From the NCBI GenBank assembly GCA_958009055.1, contig OY253666.1, forward strand, positions 24,001-88,000: a DNA stretch of 64,000 nt, read 5' to 3'. This stretch comes from Choricystis sp. odSpoLacu1 (Eukaryota; Chlorophyta; Trebouxiophyceae). The notes under the pieces are model-generated. The model worked only from the letters and a program-made list of their open reading frames with translations. It did no database searches and was not told the origin of the DNA. This document shows, piece by piece, positions 1-11,963 of the stretch (positions are counted from its first letter, which is position 1; each line of letters begins with the position of its first letter). The position numbers and the translations under genes are program-made.

Positions 1-95
1 ACAACAACACGCTTCTCTCCGTGGTTATTTAACTGTTCAATTTTGTGTAATAAATGAGCCGCAACAAACGGTCCTTTTTTGAGTGAACGTGACAT
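1..95 (-). CDS. rps19: Ribosomal protein S19 (N-terminal part, cut by window edge)
   Basis: This is the 5' part of a small-subunit ribosomal protein that binds 16S rRNA in the head of the 30S subunit. Reading leftwards from the ATG at 93-95, the translation begins [16 protein letters not shown], the classic S19 start, and stays open to the window edge. It lies 44 bp downstream of rpl2 on the same strand, as expected in the rpl23-rpl2-rps19 order of the S10-type operon. The C-terminal two thirds lie outside the window. Confidence 0.95.
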   Translation of the reverse strand, partial: MSRSLKKGPFVAAHLLHKIEQLNNHGEKRVV

Positions 96-139
96 TTTGG
101 TAATCTCCTTCCCAAAAACATATAACCAATCTACGAATT

Positions 140-967
140 TTATTTACGACGACGCACAATAAGCTTTGAGCTCAATTTTTTAGGATTGCATGTACGCTCA
201 CCAAGTGCTGGTCGTCCCCACGGTGACACAGGTCGTGCACGCCCAATTGGAGCTTTCCCTTCACCACCACCATGCGGGTGATCACACGGGTTCATTACAG
301 AACCACGTACATACGGGCGACGCCCTAACCAACGGCTACGGCCGGCTTTTCCTTTCGTTAAATTAATTGCATCCACATTCCCAACCTGACCAACTGTAGC
401 CCAGCATGTTTGTAATACAAGTCGAACTTCACCAGACGGTAAACGAATTGTGGCGTAGTCACCTTCCTTTGCAACAAGCTGCGATGTTGTTCCAGCAGCA
501 CGTACAAATTGGCCCCCAACACCTGGAGTAACCTCAAGATTATGGATTTCTGTACCAAGCGGCATGTTTTGAAGTGGTAGTGAATTGCCGATCGAAACGG
601 GTGCCTGGACATCTGAAAGTACGATTTGACCGATGTGCAATCCGCGAGGGTATAGCATGTAGCGCTTTTCCCCGTCCTGGTAGTGAACAAGAGCAAGTCG
701 CGCATTTCGGTTCGGGTCGTATTCGACGGTGGCAATTTTCCCGGGTACGCCAAATTTACTTCGTTTAAAGTCGATTAAACGGTATAAGCGTTTATGCCCA
801 CCACCACGATGGCGACTTGTAATAATTCCACGGTTGTTGCGTCCTACTGACCGGTGCTGTGAAACACGTAATGATTTTTCGGGTTTGCTGCGTGTTATTT
901 CTTTAAAATCTGACACAGAGCAATTACGTGTCCCCGGCGTTGATGCTCGAAAAAAACGAATTCCCAT
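140..967 (-). CDS. rpl2: 50S ribosomal protein L2
   Basis: L2 is a primary 23S rRNA-binding protein of the large subunit, close to the peptidyl-transferase centre. The 275-residue product has the normal plastid L2 length and begins [15 protein letters not shown]. The conserved C-terminal segment [15 protein letters not shown] contains the histidine implicated in peptidyl transferase function. It is a single uninterrupted reading frame, without the intron seen in many land plants. It sits between rpl23 (62 bp upstream) and rps19 and is probably cotranscribed with them. Confidence 0.98.
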   Translation of the reverse strand: MGIRFFRASTPGTRNCSVSDFKEITRSKPEKSLRVSQHRSVGRNNRGIITSRHRGGGHKRLYRLIDFKRSKFGVPGKIATVEYDPNRNARLALVHYQDGEKRYMLYPRGLHIGQIVLSDVQAPVSIGNSLPLQNMPLGTEIHNLEVTPGVGGQFVRAAGTTSQLVAKEGDYATIRLPSGEVRLVLQTCWATVGQVGNVDAINLTKGKAGRSRWLGRRPYVRGSVMNPCDHPHGGGEGKAPIGRARPVSPWGRPALGERTCNPKKLSSKLIVRRRK

Positions 968-1029
968 ATAAAGTGTTTAAGTGAAAAAATTGTGTATAAT
1001 GTTCTGATATTACGGCGTACGTACTCAAA

Positions 1030-1323
1030 TTAGACAACATCTGACGAGGCTGGTAATAACTGAATTGTTTCGCCTGCTTTAACAGTAATAATCACACGTT
1101 TATATGAACTTTTGAAGCCCTGTCGCATCCCTACTCGACGTTTTTTACGTGGCGGGCGGTGTGTATTTACAGCAACAACAGAAACATTAAATGCTTCTTT
1201 AATAACTTCTTTAATTTGAGTTTTTGTTAATCGACTATCCATATCAAATGTATATTGATTGGCGTCCATAAGTCGAACTGATTTCTCTGTTAAGATTGGG
1301 TACTTGACAACATCAATCATCAT
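1030..1323 (-). CDS. rpl23: 50S ribosomal protein L23
   Basis: L23 lies at the exit of the ribosomal polypeptide tunnel. The 97-residue product starts MMIDVVKYPILTEKSVRL. It carries the family signature around residues 8-15 (YPILTEKS) and the basic loop NTHRPPRKKRRVG near residues 54-66. It is the first gene of the rpl23-rpl2-rps19 run. The first two codons are both ATG, so the start could be one codon later. The upstream spacer to trnN is about 270 bp and shows no other gene. Confidence 0.95.
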   Translation of the reverse strand: MMIDVVKYPILTEKSVRLMDANQYTFDMDSRLTKTQIKEVIKEAFNVSVVAVNTHRPPRKKRRVGMRQGFKSSYKRVIITVKAGETIQLLPASSDVV

Positions 1324-1593
1324 ATAATGTGACCTCAGTCGATGACTTTAAATTAAAATGTAAAGGCAAACAAAATGTAGTTCAGTACACATTTTAGGCT
1401 TTGCCATCAAAAGTGTGGCATGGACGAGCCAAGCAATGTAGTGCTACATTCTTCGTAACTATATTTTTTTAATATACACCCGCACAGGAACTTTTTGCTA
1501 GTACACTACATGCGTGGATTCGATGTACACCAACATGTACACGCTCACCAAAGACGACGTATAATAGGACACATACGTACTCGTCATTGAATC

Positions 1594-1665
1594 TCCCCAA
1601 GTAGGATTTGAACCTACGACATTCTGATTAACAGTCAGACGCTACTACCGCTGAGCTATTGAGGA
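1594..1665 (-). tRNA. trnN-GUU: tRNA-Asn (GUU)
   Basis: A 72-nt cloverleaf on the minus strand. The acceptor stem is TCCTCAA/TTGGGGA, the anticodon loop is CTGTTAA and the T loop is TTCAAAT. CCA is not encoded. It lies between rpl23 and cemA. Confidence 0.95.
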
Positions 1666-1743
1666 AGAAAACTACTTATTTATAGAATATCAGGCCGGGC
1701 TTGCAAATGCAAGACTCGCCTGATACGGGTTGGTTACCCCGGT

Positions 1744-1771
1744 ACATAGGGCCCGCGTTAGGGCCCTATGT
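1744..1771. terminator. Stem-loop at 3' end of cemA
   Basis: A perfect 11-bp inverted repeat (ACATAGGGCCC / GGGCCCTATGT) with a 6-nt loop lies about 75 bp past the cemA stop. It probably sets or protects the RNA 3' end. Confidence 0.6.
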
Positions 1772-1847
1772 TGCATACCTGAACCACCTATACGACTTTT
1801 CCGCCGGCGACGCTAAAAGGCTTTTCTGCGGGCTGCTTCACAACCCC

Positions 1848-2711
1848 CTACTCAATCATGTTGTGATAAATAACAACAGTTGACGGGGATATTTTATTTA
1901 GGTACCTAAAAATCCAGTACTTAAACATCGTGCTCAAAAACACCGGACACGTCGAGACAAAAAGTAACATGAGGTCATTTTGGGGCGCAAACCCAAAACG
2001 CTCAAGGACGACCTCCCCCAAGCATTGCCACCCAATCGACGAATGAAACCCGACAATCCCGTCCGTGACTAAAATAAGCAAAAATGACTTGGTTGTATCA
2101 CTTAAAGAGTAAAGGGACTCCACTACAAATGATTGCAAAATGAGGCGTTGGCGTTTAAGGACAGCGCACAAGCCGAAAAAGATTCCAATCCCGCATGCGT
2201 CACCAACGGCATTGGTGATGGATGAGACTGTAAAATCAGTTGATCGGGTAACAACACTTTCCATATCCTGCTTTGATTCATTTTGCCATACCTGACGTGG
2301 CGGGGCAACAAGTTCCCAATCGGAATCCTTCGAAATATTCGCTGGGGTTTCAGGGTCGATCAGGTGGTCAAAGAAGCGTCGACTTTGATACTCCTGGAGT
2401 TGTATATACGCCCGATGCTTTTGGTATGGGTTTAAAAATAGCGGATGCTCCCGGTGCGTCCAGACGTTTTGTACCACGGGGTGTATGAAAAAACCTTTGA
2501 GCAACCAGGTTGATAGGTAGGGAATAAAAATCAAAGAAACAAGGCATTGGATTGAAACAATTGCTTGGGTACGAGATCGTCGAAACTCGTCCAGCAAAAT
2601 TTCTCGCGCTTGTTGTTTGCGCGTAGGCCATGATTGCAGGAAGAATCGGTAAACCGTACGGCTAATTGAACGTGGAATTAACCCCGTCGGCTCGAATACC
2701 TTTTTTTGCAT
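1848..2711 (-). CDS. cemA: Chloroplast envelope membrane protein CemA
   Basis: CemA (Ycf10) is an inner-envelope protein linked to proton extrusion and inorganic carbon uptake. The 287-residue product has hydrophobic segments near residues 50-75, 170-185, 205-225 and 245-268. Its C-terminal half matches the conserved family region: ESLYSLSDTTKSF, then TDGIVGFHSS, then a hydrophobic stretch ending in KYWIFRYLN. It is transcribed alone, with a putative extended -10 box about 56 bp upstream and a hairpin downstream. The N-terminal half is divergent, as is usual for the family. Confidence 0.93.
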   Translation of the reverse strand: MQKKVFEPTGLIPRSISRTVYRFFLQSWPTRKQQAREILLDEFRRSRTQAIVSIQCLVSLIFIPYLSTWLLKGFFIHPVVQNVWTHREHPLFLNPYQKHRAYIQLQEYQSRRFFDHLIDPETPANISKDSDWELVAPPRQVWQNESKQDMESVVTRSTDFTVSSITNAVGDACGIGIFFGLCAVLKRQRLILQSFVVESLYSLSDTTKSFLLILVTDGIVGFHSSIGWQCLGEVVLERFGFAPQNDLMLLFVSTCPVFLSTMFKYWIFRYLNKISPSTVVIYHNMIE

Positions 2712-2766
2712 AGGTCAATGGTTTGGTTGGGTCGTCGTGACGGGTCACGATTGGCTATATATGTCT

Positions 2767-2775
2767 AGTATACCA
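2767..2775 (-). promoter_or_regulatory. Extended -10 box upstream of cemA
   Basis: The minus strand reads TGGTATACT 56 bp before the cemA start, matching the extended -10 form TG-N-TATAAT. No good -35 box is seen. The same 9-mer recurs before other genes in the window. Confidence 0.55.
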
Positions 2776-2873
2776 TACACGTACATTTCCTAACGAGAGG
2801 ACTGTGTTCGCGTAACAAACGGCGTGTGCGTGATTATTGAGGGGCTGGTGCAGCGATTGCGGGATCCATTCTC

Positions 2874-2904
2874 TTGACAAGACCCTAGGGCTATAGAGTA
2901 TACT
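2874..2904 (+). promoter_or_regulatory. Sigma-70-type promoter of trnD
   Basis: A perfect -35 box TTGACA (2874-2879) and a -10 box TATACT (2899-2904) are separated by 19 bp. They end 14 bp before the mature 5' end of trnD-GUC, a typical plastid-encoded polymerase promoter layout. Confidence 0.7.
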
Positions 2905-2918
2905 ATATGTATATACAT

Positions 2919-2991
2919 GGGGTTATAGCTCAGCGGTGAGAGTGCCGCCCTGTCACGGCGGAAGTCGCGGGTTCAAATCCCGTTAACCTCG
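2919..2991 (+). tRNA. trnD-GUC: tRNA-Asp (GUC)
   Basis: A 73-nt cloverleaf with acceptor GGGGTTA/TAACCTC, anticodon GTC in the loop after GCCGCC, T loop TTCAAAT and discriminator G. It is one of few plus-strand genes in this part of the window. Confidence 0.95.
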
Positions 2992-3421
2992 AAGAGATAA
3001 GCAGGGGAAGCACACCAATATACGCACATACCACACCCGCTACCCGTGGATGCCCATGGAGCATGGCATGGTTGTGCCGTCTATATAGCAGTTATAAGTT
3101 ACTGGTCGTTAGGGTTACGTGCTGGGTCGTTTGATAAAAACCCGAAAATAAATAACGACACAAAGAACGTAATGACAGTATATACGAATATTTTTAAAGT
3201 TACCATAGAGGTATGTGGTGTGAAGATGTATTCAATATCTTAGTAAGCTACGCTTCGATTTGTAGTATATCACAAAGGTTAGAAAGTTCAAAGCCTCGTA
3301 TATATGTCAAACATATTTGCCATACAGGATACCACGTACTCTATATGTATATTTCGAACGGTCTTCAAGCATCAGGATAGTAAAAAGTCTGCGGGTGCGG
3401 CCACCTTACATTCATGAAATA
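2992..3421. other. Intergenic spacer trnD-ccsA, no gene recognised
   Basis: This 430-bp AT-rich spacer lies between the convergent trnD and ccsA. Short open frames are present, but none resembles a plastid protein. I looked for petG, petL, psbI, rnpB and tmRNA signatures and saw none. There is no strong hairpin here, unlike most other 3' spacers in the window. Confidence 0.5.
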
Positions 3422-4294
3422 CTACGCAGTAAACCAACCATAGGAGTGTAAACCGGAACCTAAAATATTGACACCCAGATAACAAACCCAAACTGTTACA
3501 AAACCACATGCGGCAATTACTGCAGGTTTGGTGCCCGTCCAGCCGCGCGTTAACCGAGTATGTAAATAAATAGCGAAAACTAGCCACGTAATAAGCGCCC
3601 AGGTCTCTTTTGGGTCCCAGCTCCAATAAGAGCCCCACGCCTCATTCGCCCACACTGCACCCGATAAAATACCCATGGTCAGTAAGGGAAACCCAAGACC
3701 TAAAATACGATAGCTATAATTATCAATGGTTTCACCCAGAGTTGATAAGGCAAAAGCTTCGGAAGCTTCAAGTGCAGAGTCATTGAGTACGCCAGACTGG
3801 AATTTCACCGCACGAGGGAGGACTAAAAAAATTAACGAAAAGAGCGAGCCAAACAAAAGGGCTGAGTAGCTCAAAATCATAATACTAACATGCATCATGA
3901 GCCAATTCGATTGCAGCGCCGGCACCAGCGCGTTTGCCTGTTGCATCTCTTTTGGCAAGCTAAAGGCCGCAAACGTATAGGTTAAAAGTGTCGTTGGCGC
4001 AGTAATTGCTGCCAAAAAGGGAAGTGTGGTTACCGTTGTGCACAGGATATGAATACTGGTAAATGACCATGCGAGAAAGATCAGCGATTCATATAAATTA
4101 CTTAATGGGAAATGGCCGGAGCTGACCCATCGAACCAGGAGTAAGAGTGCCAATGAAAGGTTGGCCAAACCTACCCCCCACGTACTTATCCGCGTAAATG
4201 GCCGTAATACGGGAAAAAGTGGCTGCACCCACGACCATACCATTAAACTTAATAAGACAACGAAAGAAAAATTCCCAACTAAAATTTCATTCAT
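3422..4294 (-). CDS. ccsA: Cytochrome c biogenesis protein CcsA
   Basis: CcsA (ResC family) delivers and ligates haem to apocytochromes f and c6 on the lumen side of the thylakoid, together with Ccs1. The 290-residue product is almost entirely hydrophobic, with about eight membrane segments. It carries the haem-handling WWD-type motif WGSYWSWDPKETWAL near residues 217-231. Conserved histidines are present, including the one in the C-terminal GLHSYGWF. The start at 4294 gives the usual length. An extended -10-like box lies about 43 bp upstream, and chlL diverges on the other strand. Confidence 0.96.
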   Translation of the reverse strand: MNEILVGNFSFVVLLSLMVWSWVQPLFPVLRPFTRISTWGVGLANLSLALLLLVRWVSSGHFPLSNLYESLIFLAWSFTSIHILCTTVTTLPFLAAITAPTTLLTYTFAAFSLPKEMQQANALVPALQSNWLMMHVSIMILSYSALLFGSLFSLIFLVLPRAVKFQSGVLNDSALEASEAFALSTLGETIDNYSYRILGLGFPLLTMGILSGAVWANEAWGSYWSWDPKETWALITWLVFAIYLHTRLTRGWTGTKPAVIAACGFVTVWVCYLGVNILGSGLHSYGWFTA

Positions 4295-4336
4295 ATGAAG
4301 CTCGAAAGTAAGGACTATACAAGAAGATGTATCTCT

Positions 4337-4345
4337 ACTATACCA
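4337..4345 (-). promoter_or_regulatory. Extended -10-like box upstream of ccsA
   Basis: The minus strand reads TGGTATAGT about 43 bp before the ccsA start, one base different from the TGGTATACT form found at other genes. No clear -35 box is seen. Confidence 0.45.
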
Positions 4346-4528
4346 AAAGAATAATACGGGATTTTATTTTAAACATAAACTGCGCATATAAATACTTTTG
4401 GGCGTTTTTCCTTGAGTTTTGAAATTGGCTGTGGTAGACTATATACGAGACAGATAAAAAACTGAAATTTAACTATTCGTATACGCCTTCGCAAAGCGGT
4501 ATACGTATTTTTATTCCCACAATCGCCT

Positions 4529-5392
4529 ATGAAATTAGCTGTATACGGAAAAGGAGGGATTGGTAAATCCACAACAAGTTGTAATATCTCGATTGCACTC
4601 GCTCGGCGAGGCAAGCGTGTATTACAGATCGGCTGTGACCCAAAACATGATAGTACATTTACATTAACCGGGTTTTTAATCCCAACAATTATTGACACCC
4701 TTCAAGCTAAGGACTATCACTATGAAGACGTTTGGCCTGAAGATGTTATTTACCAAGGCTATGGTGGTGTCGACTGTGTCGAAGCGGGTGGACCGCCAGC
4801 AGGTGCAGGATGTGGTGGTTATGTAGTTGGGGAAACTGTCAAATTACTTAAAGAACTAAACGCTTTTTACGAATACGATGTTATCTTATTTGACGTCCTC
4901 GGTGATGTAGTCTGCGGAGGCTTTGCAGCCCCATTAAACTACGCTGATTATTGTTTGATTGTCACTGATAATGGATTTGACGCCTTATTTGCAGCCAATC
5001 GAATTGTTGCCTCTGTGCGTGAAAAGGCCCGAACACATCCACTCCGATTAGCTGGACTTATTGGAAACAGAACCGCTAAACGAGACCTCATAGACATGTA
5101 TGTTGAGCACTGCCCCATGCCAGTTTTAGAGGTTCTCCCGTTAATTGAGGATGTCCGCGTCTCGCGGGTCAAAGGAAAAACACTCTTTGAAATGGCTGAA
5201 ACCGATGACAGTTTATACTACGTGTGTGATTTTTATCTCAACATTGCGGACCAGCTCTTAGCCCAGCCTGAGGGAGTTGTCGCCAAGGAATTACCAGATC
5301 GAGATCTGTTCCGATTGCTTTCTGATTTTTACCTACAGCCAACCGCAAATGACGTGAACCTCAAAGATACATTAGATTTTATGCTGGTATAA
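4529..5392 (+). CDS. chlL: Light-independent protochlorophyllide reductase, iron protein ChlL
   Basis: ChlL is the ATP-dependent reductase component (NifH-like) of DPOR, which reduces protochlorophyllide in the dark. The 287-residue product opens with [15 protein letters not shown], a P-loop for MgATP. The two cysteines that bridge the dimer's [4Fe-4S] cluster are in AGAGCGGY (about residue 95) and [10 protein letters not shown] (about residue 130). chlN starts 18 bp downstream, so the pair is an operon. chlB lies alone near 48-49.5 kb. All three subunits are intact, so dark chlorophyll synthesis is predicted. Confidence 0.98.
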   Translation: MKLAVYGKGGIGKSTTSCNISIALARRGKRVLQIGCDPKHDSTFTLTGFLIPTIIDTLQAKDYHYEDVWPEDVIYQGYGGVDCVEAGGPPAGAGCGGYVVGETVKLLKELNAFYEYDVILFDVLGDVVCGGFAAPLNYADYCLIVTDNGFDALFAANRIVASVREKARTHPLRLAGLIGNRTAKRDLIDMYVEHCPMPVLEVLPLIEDVRVSRVKGKTLFEMAETDDSLYYVCDFYLNIADQLLAQPEGVVAKELPDRDLFRLLSDFYLQPTANDVNLKDTLDFMLV

Positions 5393-6799
<1,407 letters not shown>

Positions 6800-7236
6800 T
6801 AGCTTCGACAATGGAGCGGGCACTTTACGTCGTTACACCTGCATGTAGGGGCCTCATAATGAGGCCCCCCCGTACAGTGTAGCGGGCTTGCACAGGCTTT
6901 AAGGTCGATTAGATCGCAGAGCGGTATACCCATAATTTTTATATAATTTGATTGTAAGGGAATATCCCAATACTACAATGCTTATCCGAACCCTGCGAAT
7001 ATTTCGCTACAAATTAAAGCTGGACCTGTAAAGCAATAACTATATACGGTCAAGCCGAGTGGTTGTTGCAATCTTATTGAATAGTAAAAAATATAAATTT
7101 AATAGGAAAGGGGACGCGGATGGCGCCCGAAGGCGCCAGGCGCCACTACGTCAGTCGTATATCACGCGCCCGTCGCACGTCCTTGGAAAAGGACGGGACA
7201 GGGGCACACCGACATACATAGACACAAGGGTTAGAA
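6800..7236. other. Convergent spacer chlN/psbA
   Basis: A 437-bp spacer between the 3' ends of chlN and psbA. It holds the chlN hairpin (6848-6868) and two short hairpins near the psbA end: TGGCGCC/GGCGCCA at 7121-7138 and GTCCTT/AAGGAC at 7179-7194. No gene is recognised. Confidence 0.5.
6848..6868. terminator. Stem-loop at 3' end of chlN
   Basis: GGGGCCTC / GAGGCCCC form an 8-10 bp stem around a short ATAAT loop, 49 bp past the chlN stop and followed by further Cs. A likely 3'-end determinant. Confidence 0.6.
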
Positions 7237-8629
<1,393 letters not shown>

Positions 8630-8734
8630 ATGGAAGTTAATATTCTTGGTTTAATGGCTACGGCTTTATTTATTATTATTCCAACAGCATTTTTACTCAT
8701 CTTATACGTAAAAACAGCGGGTCGGGAAGCATAA
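8630..8734 (+). CDS. psbM: Photosystem II protein M
   Basis: PsbM is a single-helix subunit at the PSII dimer interface. The 34-residue product [14 protein letters not shown]... ends with the family C-terminus [10 protein letters not shown]. One membrane helix spans about residues 5-27. It is monocistronic, with a promoter-like pair upstream and a 15-bp hairpin downstream. Confidence 0.95.
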   Translation: MEVNILGLMATALFIIIPTAFLLILYVKTAGREA

Positions 8735-8809
8735 CACAGAACATATCGCAGATGCGCATCGTACCGACGCCGCCGAACGGCTCTACCTGGGCATGCTTAT
8801 ATGTAAACA

Positions 8810-8847
8810 CGATGTAGGGTGTGTCCTCCCGTACACACCCTACATCG
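8810..8847. terminator. Stem-loop at 3' end of psbM
   Basis: A perfect 15-bp inverted repeat (arms 8810-8824 and 8833-8847, CGATGTAGGGTGTGT and its complement) with an 8-nt loop, about 75 bp past the psbM stop. Confidence 0.65.
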
Positions 8848-8900
8848 GTACACGACATTGTACATAGCGAAGGCTAATAAAAAAAAATACCTTCAATTTC

Positions 8901-8987
8901 CGGAGTGAGGGGGATTCGAACCCCCGGTACAGTCTCCCATACACTCGATTAGCAATCGAGCTCCTTCGGCCACTCAGACATCACTCC
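8901..8987 (-). tRNA. trnS-GCU: tRNA-Ser (GCU)
   Basis: An 87-nt class II tRNA with acceptor GGAGTGA/TCACTCC, discriminator G, anticodon loop TTGCTAA and a long variable arm. The D arm has the Ser-type TGAGTGG element. Confidence 0.95.
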
Positions 8988-9088
8988 TTATACATACGTA
9001 ACGGCCTGCCTCATCGAGGACTTGAAAAATACATACGCAAAGACGTATACTTCTCTATAATCAGTGGTGTGTACATCACCGCGCTATC

Positions 9089-9160
9089 GGGCTCATCGTC
9101 TAAAGGATAGGACAGGGACCTTCTAAGTCTCTAATGTAGGTTCGATTCCTACTGGGCTCA
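9089..9160 (+). tRNA. trnR-UCU: tRNA-Arg (UCU)
   Basis: A 72-nt cloverleaf with acceptor GGGCTCA/TGGGCTC, anticodon loop CTTCTAA, T loop TTCGATT and discriminator A. It reads AGA/AGG codons. Confidence 0.93.
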
Positions 9161-9256
9161 GAATGATAAAGATTGCCTGTACACAAGCATACATGATTTC
9201 TGCTCCTTATGCCAGTATCTAGTGATCCAGAAGACCAAGGACCGACTGTCAGTGGA

Positions 9257-9279
9257 GTTGGGGTGATGGCCACCCCAAC
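9257..9279. terminator. Stem-loop at 3' end of psbH
   Basis: GTTGGGGTG / CACCCCAAC, a perfect 9-bp stem with a 5-nt loop, 17 bp past the psbH stop. Confidence 0.6.
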
Positions 9280-9295
9280 CACTTACCCTAGTCAA

Positions 9296-9526
9296 TTAGA
9301 AGACTGGTTTGATTTCCTCTAATAAAACCGAACTGTTGTAGATTTCAAGAATAATTACAAGAAAGACTGCAAACAACGCCATGAAAACCCCCATGATAAC
9401 CGTTGTACCCCAGCCCGGAGCAACTTTACCATATTCCGAGTTTAAAGGTTTTAATAAAGTACCTAATGCTGTCACTTTACTTGTGTCTGCTGTTTGTTTG
9501 CCTTTCACTGTTGATCCTGTAGCCAT
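9296..9526 (-). CDS. psbH: Photosystem II phosphoprotein PsbH
   Basis: PsbH is a single-helix PSII subunit needed for assembly and QA-to-QB electron flow. The 76-residue product has a hydrophilic stromal N-terminus with threonines (possible phosphorylation sites). The conserved segment [19 protein letters not shown] precedes one membrane helix at about residues 43-62. It is the last gene of the psbB-psbT-psbH transcription unit. psbN lies on the opposite strand between psbT and psbH. Confidence 0.97.
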   Translation of the reverse strand: MATGSTVKGKQTADTSKVTALGTLLKPLNSEYGKVAPGWGTTVIMGVFMALFAVFLVIILEIYNSSVLLEEIKPVF

Positions 9527-9639
9527 AAAATCTTAAAAAGAATTGATATGTTTTACTTTCTGTCAAAATGTTAACTGTGGTGAAAACTTAGAGATAGTTT
9601 TCACACACAGTTTTTTATTTTTCTCTATGAATAGGGTAC

Positions 9640-9645
9640 TATAAT
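9640..9645 (+). promoter_or_regulatory. Consensus -10 box of psbN
   Basis: A perfect TATAAT lies 43 bp before the psbN ATG, within the psbH-psbN divergent spacer. A -35 box is not evident. Confidence 0.5.
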
Positions 9646-9688
9646 AACAAAACAAAAAACAACCCGTATACTTAAACCGTCTTACATT

Positions 9689-9823
9689 ATGGAAAGCCCA
9701 GCTTTTTTCTATACAATTTTCTTATGGTGTTTACTGCTTAGTATCACCGGCTATTCGATTTACGTGGGTTTTGGCCCACCGTCAAAGGACCTGCGCGACC
9801 CCTTCGAAGACCACGAAGATTAG
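9689..9823 (+). CDS. psbN: Photosystem II biogenesis protein PsbN
   Basis: PsbN is a thylakoid protein needed for PSII assembly and repair rather than a stable PSII subunit. The 44-residue product begins [14 protein letters not shown], has one helix, and ends with the conserved hydrophilic tail [17 protein letters not shown]. It is encoded on the strand opposite to psbB, psbT and psbH, the standard arrangement of this cluster. Confidence 0.97.
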   Translation: MESPAFFYTIFLWCLLLSITGYSIYVGFGPPSKDLRDPFEDHED

Positions 9824-9930
9824 GTCTTCAAGTTAACTGAGTATAGTCACATCTTCGGTTACATATACCACGAACCCGGAAGAGGGTATCACTACATCCT
9901 CTTCCAAACAACGTGATCGAATACCAAAGA

Positions 9931-9954
9931 CACGCTTGAACTAAGTCAAGCGTG
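9931..9954. terminator. Stem-loop between psbN and psbT 3' ends
   Basis: CACGCTTGA / TCAAGCGTG, a perfect 9-bp stem with a 6-nt loop, just past the psbT stop. A second stem (GGAAGAGG/CCTCTTCC, 9879-9906) lies 56 bp past psbN. The pair separates convergent transcripts. Confidence 0.55.
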
Positions 9955-9958
9955 GCCT

Positions 9959-10054
9959 CTATTTAATAATACGTGGTGGTTCGCGGAAGAAAATCGCGAA
10001 AAAGATAATCCCGAGCGTACCTACTAATAAAAAAGTATAAACTAATGCTTCCAT
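9959..10054 (-). CDS. psbT: Photosystem II protein T
   Basis: PsbT is a single-helix subunit near the D1/D2 interface that helps PSII repair after photoinhibition. The 31-residue product begins [17 protein letters not shown] and ends [10 protein letters not shown], the family consensus. It lies 147 bp downstream of psbB on the same strand and is presumably cotranscribed. Confidence 0.97.
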   Translation of the reverse strand: MEALVYTFLLVGTLGIIFFAIFFREPPRIIK

Positions 10055-10201
10055 AACAAGATGTATGTGAAAAGAGAATTTATTTTTGATGACAGGAGGA
10101 TTCAGTACTACTCTGCCCTAGCGAGAGGGAGGGCGAACGCCCTCCCCCAAAACCGCCTTTAGCGCACGACTAAAGCACCCCCAAACCGAAAAAAAAGAAC
10201 A

Positions 10202-11728
10202 TTATACTGACGCCTTACGAGTTGTAGGGTCACCAAGCTTCTGGAACGCACCAAATTCAACTTGTTCGTCAAGGTCACTGTCGATACCAGCAAATACATC
10301 ACGGAAAATTGTACGAGCACCGTGCCAGATATGACCGAAGAAGAAAAGTAATGCAAAGCAGAGGTGCCCGAATGTAAACCAGCCGCGTGGACTTGTACGG
10401 AATACACCATCCGACTGGAGCGTTGCACGATCAAACTCAAAAACTTCGCCTAATTGGGCACGACGAGCATATTTCTTAACAGTTGCCGGATCAGTAAATG
10501 TTACACCATCTAATTCACCACCATAGAATGTCACAGATACGCCAACTTGTTCAATACTGTATTTTGATTCCGCACGACGGAATGGTACATCCGCACGAAC
10601 AACACCATCTTTATCTAAAAGAAGAACCGGGAATGTCTCAAAGAATGTCGGCATACGGCGTACGAATAATTCGTTACCGTCTTTATCTTTGAAAACAGCG
10701 TGACCTAACCAACCCACAGCAATACCATCACCACTGTTCATGGCGCCGGCACGGAATAAACCACCCTTCGCTGGGTTGTTTCCGATGTAGTCGTAGAATG
10801 CTAATTTTTCAGGAATGGCAGCCCAGGCTTCTGATACTGATTTCCCTTCTGATAAGCTTGTTTGAACTCGACTTTCAATTTCTTGCTGGAAGTACCCAAG
10901 ATCCCATTGGTAACGAGTTGGACCGTATAATTCAATCGGCGTCGCAGCTGAACCGTACCACATTGTACCTGAAACAACAAAGGCTGCCCAGAATACAGCG
11001 GCAATACTACTTGATAACACTGTCTCAATGTTACCCATACGTAAACCATTGTATAAACGTTGTGATGGGCGTACGCATAAATGAAATAAACCAGCTAATA
11101 TGCCAAGAATACCTGCAGCCATGTGATGACTTGCAACCCCACCCGGGTTATACGGGTCAAACCCGTCAGCACCCCACGCTGGAGCTACAGGTTGCACAGA
11201 ACCAGTAATTCCGTATGGATCTGATACCCAAATACCAGGGCCAAAAAGCCCAGTTACATGGAAAGCACCAAAACCAAAACACGCTAACCCCGATAAGAAA
11301 AGGTGAATACCAAAAATTTTTGGTAAGTCTAATGCAGGGTCACCAGTACGTGGGTCACGGAAAAGTTCTAAATCCCAGTACACCCAATGCCAGATTGAGG
11401 CCATAAACAATAACCCAGATAAGACGATGTGCGCCGTTGCAACACCTTCATACGACCAAATACCAGGGTTTGCTGCCGTTTCACCACTAATTGTCCAACC
11501 ACCCCACGATTGTGAGATGCCTAAACGTGTCATGAAAGGAAGAACAAACATCCCTTGACGCCACATAGGGTTTAGAACTGGATCCGATGGATCAAAAACA
11601 GCAAGCTCATAAAACGCCATTGAACCGGCCCATCCCGAAACAAGAGCAGTATGCATTAAATGCACCGCGATTAAACGACCTGGGTCATTTAATACAACTG
11701 TGTGTACACGATACCAAGGTAATCCCAT
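10202..11728 (-). CDS. psbB: Photosystem II CP47 chlorophyll apoprotein
   Basis: CP47 is the inner antenna of PSII; it binds chlorophyll a and passes energy to P680. The 508-residue product begins [19 protein letters not shown]. It has six membrane helices with conserved chlorophyll-ligand histidines and the large lumenal loop between helices 5 and 6. The length is exactly that of the family. It heads the psbB-psbT-psbH unit, and an extended -10 box TGGTATACT lies 61 bp upstream. Confidence 0.99.
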   Translation of the reverse strand: MGLPWYRVHTVVLNDPGRLIAVHLMHTALVSGWAGSMAFYELAVFDPSDPVLNPMWRQGMFVLPFMTRLGISQSWGGWTISGETAANPGIWSYEGVATAHIVLSGLLFMASIWHWVYWDLELFRDPRTGDPALDLPKIFGIHLFLSGLACFGFGAFHVTGLFGPGIWVSDPYGITGSVQPVAPAWGADGFDPYNPGGVASHHMAAGILGILAGLFHLCVRPSQRLYNGLRMGNIETVLSSSIAAVFWAAFVVSGTMWYGSAATPIELYGPTRYQWDLGYFQQEIESRVQTSLSEGKSVSEAWAAIPEKLAFYDYIGNNPAKGGLFRAGAMNSGDGIAVGWLGHAVFKDKDGNELFVRRMPTFFETFPVLLLDKDGVVRADVPFRRAESKYSIEQVGVSVTFYGGELDGVTFTDPATVKKYARRAQLGEVFEFDRATLQSDGVFRTSPRGWFTFGHLCFALLFFFGHIWHGARTIFRDVFAGIDSDLDEQVEFGAFQKLGDPTTRKASV

Positions 11729-11788
11729 AGATATGTTTAAAATTGTAGATATTTTTACTTTCTTACTTTTGCGAGTGATTTTAAATCA

Positions 11789-11797
11789 AGTATACCA
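11789..11797 (-). promoter_or_regulatory. Extended -10 box upstream of psbB
   Basis: The minus strand reads TGGTATACT 61 bp before the psbB ATG, in an AT-rich context, with no clear -35 box. Confidence 0.55.
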
Positions 11798-11902
11798 TAT
11801 TTTATAAAAATCTTATAGGTGTATGTAAAAATTAGGTCCTCGGTGGCGTCGCTCGGCTTTGTCGATGGCATGCCTGAGGAACGCCGAAAGGCGCTCCAAT
11901 GT

Positions 11903-11955
11903 ACTGTTTTTTAGGGGGGGGGGTGTGCGCCACCCCCCCCCCCCTAAAAAACAGT
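11903..11955. terminator. G/C-tract stem-loop at 3' end of minD
   Basis: The arms are ACTGTTTTTTA followed by ten Gs, and twelve Cs followed by TAAAAAACAGT, separated by about 9 nt (GTGTGCGCA core). The stem is over 20 bp and nearly perfect. It lies between the minD stop and the psbB promoter, so it can end minD transcripts. The homopolymer arms may vary in length between genome copies. Confidence 0.6.
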
Positions 11956-11963
11956 TCTGGCAT

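Noticed and set aside
3046..3243. 65-codon open frame in the trnD-ccsA spacer
   Set aside because: No similarity to petG, petL, psbI or other small plastid genes; low complexity.
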